Positions 1 to 10,731 of a stretch of 64,000 bases of DNA are shown in pieces (the stretch's first letter is position 1; each line of letters begins with the position of its first letter). The notes under the pieces were generated by a model. It was given only the letters and a program-made list of their open reading frames with translations. It did no database searches and was not told the origin of the DNA. The stretch is from Balneolaceae bacterium (GTDB lineage: Bacteria; Bacteroidota; Rhodothermia; Balneolales; Balneolaceae). Position numbers and translations under genes: made by a program. Location of the stretch: assembly GCA_034521445.1 (NCBI GenBank), contig JAXHMM010000005.1, forward strand, positions 372,001 to 436,000, given 5' to 3'.

Positions 1-656
1 AGTATAGTCCAGCTATTTTCAAATTCGGTAGCGGCCTGTCCACATAGCTCTCTTCGTTATGTGCTAGCCAAATTATCAGTGAAGGTTCATTATTTCGGAG
101 GTAATCCGAAATAATATTCATTGTAGTTCTCTGTTTTTCCTGAGCCAGTAGGCATATGTAATAAGGTCCGTCTACGATCTCCCTGAAAAACCAATTCCTT
201 TAGCTTTCTTGCAGCTTTCCTCTGATGATCAAAAAGGCCATATTCAGGTTCTTTATATGATATAGTTGGCTTCGATGATTTCTGAATTGTTTTCGGTTCC
301 TGAATCTCAAAAAAATCAAACAGCCTTTTCTCTTTAGATGAATTTTTTCTTATAGAAATTTCATTTAACTCCTGATATGGTTTGTCAGTACTACCTCCTA
401 GAGGGTCAATTAGTTTCTTTGCCTCCACCGGCCCAGTACCGAATAACTCTTGCCGAGTTTTACTTTCTCTAACAATCCAACCCTATCAAATAATTGTATA
501 AGTACTTCCCTTGGTAATCTTTTTTAGGTCGAATTAAAGCGGGCTCAATGGCATGTAAGTAATCTAATAGCATCACGGCCGACTAACTGTTGAAGTGTTT
601 CATCATCTGCACGATTTAAAATCTCATCAAGATGTACCAAAATAACCTCTTCTCTA
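1..656 (-). pseudogene. Frameshifted remnant of a DEAD/DEAH-box helicase
   Basis: Reading the minus strand and switching frame gives one continuous helicase-like protein. Its pieces are a helical N-terminal stretch (IREEVILVHLDEIL, then YLHAIEPALIRPKK, then REVLIQLFDRVGLLEKV), a linker (about 428-230), the Walker A loop MPTGSGKT near 100-125, then RTTMNIISDYLRNNE, SLIIWLAHNEE and CGQAATEFENSW. Joining them needs about five small indels, among them a missing A in an A-run near 525 and a missing G near 430. The longest open piece is only 112 codons (90-428). The gene runs off the left edge and its N-terminus abuts the symporter stop codon at 658. Helicases of this kind often belong to defence or DNA-modification loci, but no partner gene is visible. 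Family-level call only. Confidence 0.7.
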
Positions 657-657
657 A

Positions 658-2461
658 TCAGTTAAACTTTCTTATCCCAATCAACTTCCTCCAAGCATAA
701 TAAAGCCCCCACGACGACCCCACCATCGTAGCCGTAAGCACCCCAGCCAGCACCCACTCCCCATAAATCCAATACCCGGTAGCAAACAACGCACTGTAAA
801 TAGCCACGCAGCCCAGCACCATACACAGTATCCCCTGGGGTACGCTCCATTTCTCGCGTTGCAGCATTTCAACTTCTCGTCCCTCTCGATCGGCCTTATC
901 CAGCACCGGCTGCCAGCCGGGCCCGCCGGGCCGGGCAATCCGGCAGAACTCCACCAGCGTATCCTGGGCGGTGGGTCGCGTCAGGTACGTCACCAGCAGC
1001 CAGACGGCGGTGGTGAAGGCCACGCCGCAGACCAGCTCCTGCCAGCCGGTGAGGGCCGGCAGGCCGGCGGCTTCGTGGAAAAACTGAAACCAGACGGCCA
1101 CGGCGAAGGAGATGGCCATGCCGGCGATCTCGCTCCAGGCGTTGATGCGCCACCAGAACCAGCGCAGGATAAACAGCAGGCCGGTCCCTGCTCCAATCTG
1201 TAAAAGAATCTGAAAACTGTCCAATGCGTTCTCCATCCACAGCGCCAGCGCGCCGGCGACGATCATGAGCAGCACGGTGGAGAGCCGTCCCACGTTGACC
1301 AGCTCGTTCTCCGTGCTCTCGGGCCTGACGAAGCGTTTCCAGAAGTCGTTGACCAGGTAGGAGGAGCCCCAGTTCAGGTGGGTGGAGATGGTGCTCATGT
1401 AGGCGGCGGTCAGGGAGGCGACCACCAGCCCGAGCAGTCCCGTGGGCAGGAAGGTGAGCATGGCGGGGTAGCCCATGTCGTGGTCGGCCACGCCGGCCGC
1501 GCTGGGGAAGGCTTCCCGGATGGAGGCGATGTCGGGGAAGACCACGATGGAGCAGAGCGCCACGATGATCCAGGGCCAGGGGCGCAGGGCGTAGTGGGCG
1601 GCCTGGAAGAAGAAGACGGCCGCGATGGAGTTGGCCTCGTCCTTGGCGGCGAACATCCGCTGGGCCACGTAGCCTCCCCCGCCGGGCTCGGCGCCGGGGT
1701 AGTAGACGCTCCACCACTGCACGGCCAGGGGGATGATGAACACCCCGATGGCCTGGGCCGGGTCGGAGAAGTCGGGCAGGATGTTGAGCCGCGGGATCAC
1801 CGCCTCGTGGGTCAGCAGCCCGCTGAGTCCCCCCACGTCGGGATGCTGCAGGGCCACCCAGGCGGCGGCGATGCCCCCGATGATCGACAGGAAAAACTGG
1901 AAGAAGTCGGTCAGCAGCACCCCGCGCAGCCCTCCCAGGGAGGAGTAGATCACCGTGATCACCCCGGCGATGACCACCGTCTCCACGGGCGAGAGTCCCA
2001 TGAGCACCCCGCTGATCTTGATGGCGGCCAGGGAGACCGTCGCCATGATCACCACGTTGAACAGAAATCCCAGGTAGATGGCCCGGAAGCCGCGCAGGAA
2101 GGCGGCCGACTTGCCGCTGTAGCGCAGCTCGTAGAACTCCACGTCGGTCAGCACGCCGGAGCGCTTCCAGAGCTGGGCGTAGACGAACACCGTCAGCATG
2201 CCGGTCAGCAGGAAGGCCCACCAGGCCCAGTTGCCGGCCACCCCGTTGGTGCGCACGATGTTGGTGACCAGGTTGGGCGTGTCGGTGCGAGAAGGTGGTG
2301 GCCACCATGGAGACGCCCAGCAGCCACCAGGGCATGTTCTTGCCGGCCGCGAAAAACTCGTCGGTGTTCTTGCCCGCCCGGCGCATCACCCACACCCCGA
2401 TCCCCAGCGAGAAGATCAGGTAGGCGATCACAATGGTCCAGTCGACGGTCTCCAGCAGCAT
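658..2461 (-). pseudogene. Sodium:solute symporter (SSS family), one frameshift
   Basis: Two overlapping minus-strand frames together make a ~600-residue SSS-family transporter. The N-terminus starts at 2461 (MLLETVDWTIVIAYLIFSL, first membrane helix, then FFAAGKNMPWWLLG) and runs to VATTFS. The rest continues in another frame from TDTPNLVTNIVRTNGVAGNW to a TGA at 658. The break is a single extra base near 2290. The second part has roughly 12 hydrophobic helices and the WWRINAWSEI signature of NIS/SGLT-like SSS proteins. The gene starts 9 bp after the GH2 beta-galactosidase stop, so the two form an operon and the substrate is probably a sugar released by that enzyme (inference). If the frameshift is real the transporter is dead; if it is a consensus error this is an ordinary symporter gene. 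Confidence 0.8.
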
Positions 2462-2470
2462 AGGCGGTTC

Positions 2471-5944
<3,474 letters not shown>

Positions 5945-6078
5945 TCAAATGGCGCCTTTACTCCAAAACGGGGTATCCAATTCCATGCTGAGGATGCGGT
6001 AAGACGTTGTTGTCAGGCATGGGCAAAGGTAGATCCTGCCAAGCCCTGTTGCACGAAATTGCTGAGACTGCGAGCAAT

Positions 6079-6250
6079 GACTCAAAATATTGTTGCATCT
6101 GCCGGTACCCCTTACGAGGCCCAGAAATCGAGCCTTATATTTGTGATTTTTTCACAAATATCATTTGACCTGCCTGCCATTCGTGCTTCTGTGGATCGAT
6201 TGGTCTTCCGGGAGTTGTGATTAATTCACAAATTTCAGCCCCCGAAAAAT
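6079..6250 (+). repeat. Paired-palindrome dispersed element, copy 1
   Basis: About 172 bp, starting GACTCAAA..TTGTTGCATCTGCC and ending CAGCCCCCGAAAAAT, closely similar to 8513-8670 and 10356-10527. It holds two palindromes of form TTGTGA-N5-TCACAA at 6141-6157 (centre 6149) and 6215-6231 (centre 6223), 74 bp apart. The first palindrome extends to 10 bp arms (ATATTTGTGA/TCACAAATAT). It lies upstream of lacZ and downstream of the AbiEii gene, inside the gene-free stretch 5903-6459. The rest of that stretch holds the doc remnant below and nothing else I recognise. Confidence 0.9.
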
Positions 6251-6282
6251 TGACTAAAAGGGGAGCATCGCCTTCCGATTAT

Positions 6283-6345
6283 TACTTCTCGCCCTACAGC
6301 TGAAAACAGCGCTGCCCAGGTTCTGCGACCTAGACATCCCGCTCC
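6283..6345 (-). pseudogene. 3'-end remnant of a Doc-like gene
   Basis: This short stretch matches 9480-9542, which is the 3' end and downstream flank of the Doc toxin gene, at roughly three of four bases. On the minus strand it reads RDV-stop-VAQ, against RDVQVAQLE-stop in the intact gene. Nothing upstream resembles the rest of a Doc gene. It is therefore a leftover of a second, lost copy. Confidence 0.55.
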
Positions 6346-6459
6346 CCTTCGCTCGTATCCTCAGAAATCTGGTATCCCTCTTACCCATCCAACGGAGCTT
6401 GATGAGTGGTACGTCGTCTGGTGTAAGTATCCAACTGTCCCTTTACTTCTAAACGGGGA

Positions 6460-7524
6460 TCATTCTCGAATTTTGTAAATTTTATACCAATAGAAGAATG
6501 CTTCAGGATCGGATTTCTTAAGCTTATTCAGCTTCGTATTCATCGGTGCCTCTATAGTCCAATCAGTCATATCCTCCTCTTCATCGAACTTGACCATTTC
6601 TACTTCATCAGATCTAAGGATCGTTGCCAGGTAGGCCGACTTGGATGCATCTGTAATTGCTTTCTCAATATGGTAGGATTCGGAAAATACGTAAGGGTTA
6701 ATGCGTTGCATTCCCGAATTCAACTCCCTAAAATCTCCTCTCCCATCTGCTCCCCTGGTAGCCACACACAAGGAGGCCATATAGATATTGTCCAAGACAT
6801 CGCTTCCGGAAATATCACTCCTATCCCGATAGCCCAATTCCAATTCTGCAATACAGTCAAATGTTCTCCTGACAACCTCCAGATCATGAGCCTCATCAAA
6901 TAAATTTCCAATGTCATATAACTGCTTGATGATTTCCAGACTCATGCTGTCCTCCCCTCTGTAATAAGGAATCCCAGTTGTTTCCGGGGCAAATGCAGTA
7001 AGTTTATCTCCAAGCAAGTCTTCAATACTTGCCGTCTTGACTCGAAGATGTTTCTTGCTTATCGGAACAAATCGAGATTGGATGGGCAGCGAAATGACTT
7101 TTGAATAGCAATGATCTTCTATCAGTATATCAAGTAATACATTATCCTCATGCATCCCTGTATTGTAAACTGGTTCGTAATATAGTTTGTAATGTTCCTT
7201 CTGGATGGTAGAACTGCTTTCCCGATCCTGCCTCTCGCATTTATAAAATCCTTGTGTCTCAACAACTTTTTCGACTACCTCATCCAGATTATTGGTTTTT
7301 TCAGGGACAACAATATCAATATCAATCGATAGACGTTTCGTTGAGTCAAAGTGGAGCATAAGGGCCGTGCCTCCCTTAAAAACAAAAGGGAGCTCTTGCT
7401 TGACAAGCCCTTCCAACAATAGCAGCGCCCAATTCACCTTTTCGATAAGCTGTGGATCGGCTTCTTCCTTGTCCGCGGTTTCTTGAATCCACTCTCTAGT
7501 AAGATTGGATAGATCAATCATCAC
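6460..7524 (-). CDS. AbiEii-like nucleotidyltransferase toxin
   Basis: A 354-residue protein with the minimal nucleotidyltransferase core of the AbiEii/AbiGii toxin family. The motif FVFKGGTALMLHF is followed by STKRLSIDIDIVVPE, where the paired Asp residues would bind metal and NTP. Known members transfer nucleotides to tRNA or other targets and block growth during phage infection as type IV toxin-antitoxin systems. Translation follows the partner gene at 7537-8292 with only 12 bp between them, so the two are co-transcribed with the antitoxin candidate first. The gene is visibly AT-richer than the flanking glycosidase genes, which suggests acquisition. It stands between dispersed-element copies 1 and 2. 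Family assignment is firm; target and physiological role are inferred. Confidence 0.85.
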   Translation of the reverse strand: MMIDLSNLTREWIQETADKEEADPQLIEKVNWALLLLEGLVKQELPFVFKGGTALMLHFDSTKRLSIDIDIVVPEKTNNLDEVVEKVVETQGFYKCERQDRESSSTIQKEHYKLYYEPVYNTGMHEDNVLLDILIEDHCYSKVISLPIQSRFVPISKKHLRVKTASIEDLLGDKLTAFAPETTGIPYYRGEDSMSLEIIKQLYDIGNLFDEAHDLEVVRRTFDCIAELELGYRDRSDISGSDVLDNIYMASLCVATRGADGRGDFRELNSGMQRINPYVFSESYHIEKAITDASKSAYLATILRSDEVEMVKFDEEEDMTDWTIEAPMNTKLNKLKKSDPEAFFYWYKIYKIRE

Positions 7525-7536
7525 TATATTTTGGCA

Positions 7537-8292
7537 CTAAATATTAGTTACTGCCAATAATTTGAGTTGCTCCAGATAATTTGCCAGTTCGTTCCTTTTA
7601 CCCCTTCGCCTTGCATATCGCAGAAGGGTATTTTGATTGATGGTATATTTTGAAAACGCATTCTTAAAAATTTTAGAGCGCTCCGATCCTTGGTAGGCAA
7701 AAAATGTTACCTCATCACAAAATATATCCACCAAAACTTTTTCCAGTGTTGCGGTTTGAATACCATTTACTTCCTGGAGAGGAGCTTCGGATATCAGGGA
7801 TTGTACAATGTACGCCTCCTTGTTACCTGGTAAATAATCCGTGAGCATTTCTTCATCCGGTTCTTTAAACACGACCAGTTTTCTTTCTTTCAGGAATTGA
7901 AAAACGGAGTTGACAGCCTCTTCTTCCACTTCGACCAATGTTAGAAAATGCGCCGCCTGGTGAATACTGAACTCATTGAGTATCGATGTATTCCATATAC
8001 AAATCTGAAGGTAGCGGTAGTTGTCATTCAATCTCTTATTGAGAGATTTTAATTCTTTAGTAATCTGTGGTTTGAATTGCTGTTCCTGGCCCAGTTTGAA
8101 GACTCCCCGGCCGATTCGTTGAAGCGCCCCATTTTTGACCAATTTGTACACTCGCCAGTTGATGGTCGAGTTCTTGAGATCCTCATCATATTTTCTGTAA
8201 AAATCAGCTATATCCTTGGTTTTAAGGATTTCATCATTGCTGAAATACTCTTGTAAGTCTCCGATATGTAGTTTCTGAGAAGCGATGGGCAA
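7537..8292 (-). CDS. AbiEi-type antitoxin / DUF6577-like protein
   Basis: A 251-residue protein encoded just upstream of, and in operon with, the AbiEii-like nucleotidyltransferase. The N-terminal half looks like a winged-helix region (TKDIADFYRKYDED, NWRVYKLVKNGALQRIGRG), as in AbiEi-type transcriptional antitoxins. In Bacteroidota such partners are often annotated DUF6577; I assign that name from recall of the family and context, not from a search. The C-terminal ~35 codons (NTLLRYARRRGKRNELANYL) are duplicated as a fragment at 10237-10340. Expected roles are neutralising the toxin and repressing its own promoter in the gap 8293-8512. Low GC supports transfer. Confidence 0.72.
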   Translation of the reverse strand: MPIASQKLHIGDLQEYFSNDEILKTKDIADFYRKYDEDLKNSTINWRVYKLVKNGALQRIGRGVFKLGQEQQFKPQITKELKSLNKRLNDNYRYLQICIWNTSILNEFSIHQAAHFLTLVEVEEEAVNSVFQFLKERKLVVFKEPDEEMLTDYLPGNKEAYIVQSLISEAPLQEVNGIQTATLEKVLVDIFCDEVTFFAYQGSERSKIFKNAFSKYTINQNTLLRYARRRGKRNELANYLEQLKLLAVTNI

Positions 8293-8318
8293 ACACCTCT
8301 AAGCTGCCTTATTTAACT

Positions 8319-8364
8319 ATATTTCGGCAATAAACATTATTTACTGCCAGTAATTTGAATAATA
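8319..8364. repeat. Short duplication of the toxin-antitoxin junction
   Basis: The stretch TATATTTCGGCAATAAAC followed by ATTTACTGCCAGTAATTTGA is a diverged copy of 7527-7565, the junction between the AbiEii and AbiEi-type genes. It sits just upstream of the AbiEi-type gene and marks another partial duplication inside the island. Confidence 0.5.
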
Positions 8365-8512
8365 TTGGCCATTTATCCAAATAACCTTCCACTTGGATAT
8401 CGATCTCCTGCCGGGAAAATGGGAGAATTTGTCTGAGAATGCCGGATATCCTTACCGGTTTATTTTATCCGTGATCATTGTTGTGAAATATTCTCAATTG
8501 CTTGCCAATTGT

Positions 8513-8670
8513 TTGCATCTGCCGGTACCCCTCATAGAGCCCAGAAATCGAGCCTGATTTTTGTGATTTTTTCACAAAAATCATTTGGCCTGCCTGCCAT
8601 TCGTGCTTCTGTGGGGCGATTGGCCTTCCGGGAGTTGTGATTAATTCACAAATTTTAGCCCCCGAAAAAT
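8513..8670 (+). repeat. Paired-palindrome dispersed element, copy 2
   Basis: About 158 bp, from TTGCATCTGCCGGTACCCC to CAGCCCCCGAAAAAT-like sequence, same orientation as copies 1 and 3. Palindromes lie at 8561-8577 (centre 8569) and 8635-8651 (centre 8643), 74 bp apart. The first has 12 bp arms (TGATTTTTGTGA/TCACAAAAATCA), which differ from copies 1 and 3 but remain self-complementary. The gene-free stretch 8293-8829 otherwise shows only the short duplication above. An open frame on the plus strand at 8755-9165 is antisense to the DUF5615 gene. Confidence 0.9.
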
Positions 8671-8829
8671 AGCCCCAAAGGGGGTATCCCGTTCTGACTA
8701 TAACGGCGTGGCAAATAACCTGCGTGGTGATTTACTTCTCAATTTACAGACAGAATGGGAACCGAAATGGCAGGTCGGTTGAAGGGACTCTACCACGACA
8801 GGTTGATTTGCTGGTTAGACCGCCCGTAT

Positions 8830-9171
8830 CTACTTGTCGTTGATCTCTACGACATTTTCACCACTCTCAAGCAATTCAATCACTTTCGAAAGGCTGCTAG
8901 ACAGGATTTCTCTCATTTTGGCATTCGAGGTATTACCGCACCTGATCCAGATTACTTGCGGCGGGGGACCATGCTTCGTTACCAAGCGTACGAAATCATG
9001 GTCTTTGCTCATTACGACTACTTGAGCCTTTTGGGCCCGCTTGAATATTTTTGGATCTTCAGCATCTCTGAGGCCGAGAGCACGGACTTGTGTTGCATCA
9101 ATATCATCAAAGGTACGATTTATCCAAGCAGCAATGGCGGGAGAGATCTGCGCATCAATCCATAATTTCAT
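8830..9171 (-). CDS. DUF5615 PIN-like toxin candidate
   Basis: A 113-residue protein beginning MKLWIDAQISPAIAAWI, with conserved acidic residues DAEDPKIF and VVVMSKDHDFV. This is the layout of DUF5615 PIN-like (Mut7-C-related) proteins, in which Asp residues form a metal-dependent RNase centre. It overlaps the DUF433 gene upstream by 4 bp, the usual antitoxin-toxin arrangement for this family. It was assigned as toxin on that pairing; RNase activity is not directly shown. The module lies between element copies 2 and 3 in the toxin-antitoxin island. Confidence 0.83.
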   Translation of the reverse strand: MKLWIDAQISPAIAAWINRTFDDIDATQVRALGLRDAEDPKIFKRAQKAQVVVMSKDHDFVRLVTKHGPPPQVIWIRCGNTSNAKMREILSSSLSKVIELLESGENVVEINDK

Positions 9172-9392
9172 GCGGCAATAATGGGATGATCCATGTTACT
9201 GCTGGCATACTTCAATGCAGCTTCGATATCTTCTTTTTCCAAATCTGGAAGTTCCGCAAGTACTTGATCCTGGGTCAGGCCAGCAGCAAGAAGGTCGAGT
9301 ATGTCGATAACACGGATTCGCATACCACGAATGCAGGGACGCCCGCCACATTGATCGGGATTAATTGTTATCCTCTCTTTCCATTCACTCAT
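9168..9392 (-). CDS. DUF433 antitoxin candidate
   Basis: A 74-residue protein with the DUF433 signature: ITINPDQCGGRPCIRGMRI, then VIDILDLLAAGLTQDQVLAE and DLEKEDIEAALKYA. These proteins have a helix-turn-helix fold and are regularly encoded directly upstream of DUF5615 PIN-like proteins, as here with a 4 bp overlap. The likely role is to inhibit the toxin and bind the promoter in the ~115 bp gap after the Doc gene. Confidence 0.85.
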   Translation of the reverse strand: MSEWKERITINPDQCGGRPCIRGMRIRVIDILDLLAAGLTQDQVLAELPDLEKEDIEAALKYASSNMDHPIIAA

Positions 9393-9509
9393 AGCTGGCT
9401 AGGATGGTTTATTGGCTTATTGGTTACTATTCTAATCTACTTAAACAGGGACACTATTCATAGGGGGGGTATGGCGGTCTAACTTCTCGTTATACTGCTG
9501 TAAACAGAG

Positions 9510-9920
9510 CTACTCGAGTTGTGCGACCTGAACATCCCGTTTCGACGAGTGTTTTTCCAGGTATTCTGCCAATTCCTTCTTTTCAACTTTACCGTTGACC
9601 AGGTCGATCATGATAGCAAACAGACTTTTCTTTTCAGCCGCCAACCGGTAGGCATTGACAAAAAGAAAGGTGTACATTGCAATAAGAGCTGTTCGTTTGT
9701 TGCCATCATAAAACGGATGGTTTTGACAGATATGAAATCCATAGGCCGCTGCCATTTCAAACAGATCCTCGTCGACATACTCGCCCCCAAAACTGGCCTG
9801 AGGTTGGGGTAGCGCCGATTCCAACAGTCCTTCATCCCGTATCCCCTGGCTGCCTCCATAGGAGGCTATTTGATCCTGATGAAAGGCAAGGATTGTTTTC
9901 TTATCCAGGAATTCTATCAC
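9510..9920 (-). CDS. doc: Doc-family toxin (Fic fold)
   Basis: A 136-residue Fic/Doc protein, taken to start at the GTG at 9918-9920 that overlaps the antitoxin stop as GTGA; longer upstream starts would run through the antitoxin gene. It shows the Doc N-terminus (IEFLDKKTILAFHQDQIASY), RDEGLLESALPQP and the active-site motif HPFYDGNKRTALIAM. Doc proteins phosphorylate EF-Tu and stop translation. The second motif position matches Doc-type kinases better than AMPylating Fic proteins, but I did not test this. It is in operon with the AbrB-like antitoxin upstream. A remnant of a second copy lies at 6283-6345. Confidence 0.9.
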   Translation of the reverse strand: MIEFLDKKTILAFHQDQIASYGGSQGIRDEGLLESALPQPQASFGGEYVDEDLFEMAAAYGFHICQNHPFYDGNKRTALIAMYTFLFVNAYRLAAEKKSLFAIMIDLVNGKVEKKELAEYLEKHSSKRDVQVAQLE

Positions 9921-10144
9921 TTGGCCAACTCCTTGAGCACGTCCTTGTAATCGGTATTGGCCTCGCGATAGGCCTCGGCCCACTGTTCAAATTCAGGATC
10001 CATCGGCGTTAGTTTCACATTACCATCCTGGGTTTCGATAGTCAGGGTATCTCCCTCTTTCAGATGGAGCTCATCAATCAATTGCTTGGGAAGGGTGACA
10101 CCCAAACTGTTTCCAATTTTGCGAATTTTGGTTTCCATGGGCAT
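9917..10144 (-). CDS. AbrB/MazE-type antitoxin
   Basis: A 75-residue protein with a SpoVT/AbrB swapped-hairpin DNA-binding domain (KIRKIGNSLGVTLPKQLIDE, then GDTLTIETQDGNVKL) and a short acidic C-terminal tail (DPEFEQWAEAYREANTDYKDV). That tail resembles the intrinsically disordered region by which Phd/MazE-type antitoxins wrap their toxin. It overlaps the Doc gene by 4 bp, so it is translated first and probably represses the operon. The start could be the ATG at 10142-10144 or the one two codons later; neither has a strong ribosome-binding site. Confidence 0.87.
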   Translation of the reverse strand: MPMETKIRKIGNSLGVTLPKQLIDELHLKEGDTLTIETQDGNVKLTPMDPEFEQWAEAYREANTDYKDVLKELAK

Positions 10145-10236
10145 GTATTTGCGGTTCTTTAAGTTATAACAATGTTATTATTATTTACCCAATGATGCAA
10201 CGCCTCCTGTAAAAAAAACCGTTTATCTAACCTGCA

Positions 10237-10340
10237 TTTACTGCTCGTATTTTGAGTTGATCCAGGTAGTTTGCCAGTTCGTTCCTTTTACCCCTGCGCC
10301 TTGCATATCGCAGAAGGGTATTTTGATTGAAGGTATTTTT
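10237..10340 (-). pseudogene. 3' fragment of a second AbiEi-type gene
   Basis: This ~105 bp stretch is close to identical to 7548-7645, the C-terminal codons of the AbiEi-type gene (NTLLRYARRRGKRNELANYL). Homology ends near 10340, some 15 bp before element copy 3 begins. It looks like the stump of a second AbiE-like module whose body has been lost or replaced. The remaining bases of 10145-10700 hold copy 3 and no convincing gene. Confidence 0.75.
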
Positions 10341-10355
10341 TAAAATGCTTCCAAA

Positions 10356-10527
10356 GACTCAAAGTTTTGTTGCATCTGCCGGTACCCCTCATAGAGCCCA
10401 GAAATCGAGCCTGATATTTGTGATTTTTTCACAAATATCATTTGGCCTGCCAGTCATTCTTGCTTCTTTGGGCCGATTGGCCTTCCGGGAGTTGTGATTA
10501 ATTCACAAATTTCAGCCCCCGAAAAAT
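10356..10527 (+). repeat. Paired-palindrome dispersed element, copy 3
   Basis: About 172 bp, matching copy 1 over its full length. Palindromes lie at 10418-10434 (centre 10426) and 10492-10508 (centre 10500), again 74 bp apart. The first has 12 bp arms TGATATTTGTGA/TCACAAATATCA. It marks the right end of the toxin-antitoxin island, before the GH29 gene. Confidence 0.9.
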
Positions 10528-10731
10528 CGCCCAATAGAGGTACCCCACTCCAAAGTACCAAACACCGGACCCGCCTGGGTTGTGACGGTAATACCGGCTA
10601 CGTGAGGACGGGCATCTCGGCCTGGCGACCCTGCCATCCCATCCTCCGCGCCAACACCCGGTTGCATATGAATCGATAATTAGAGTGATTTAGGATGTTT
10701 GGGATGCACCGTAACGAAACAGGGCAAGATG

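Noticed and set aside
8755-9165. Plus-strand gene of 136 codons
   Set aside because: Covers the antisense strand of the DUF5615 gene; no family features.
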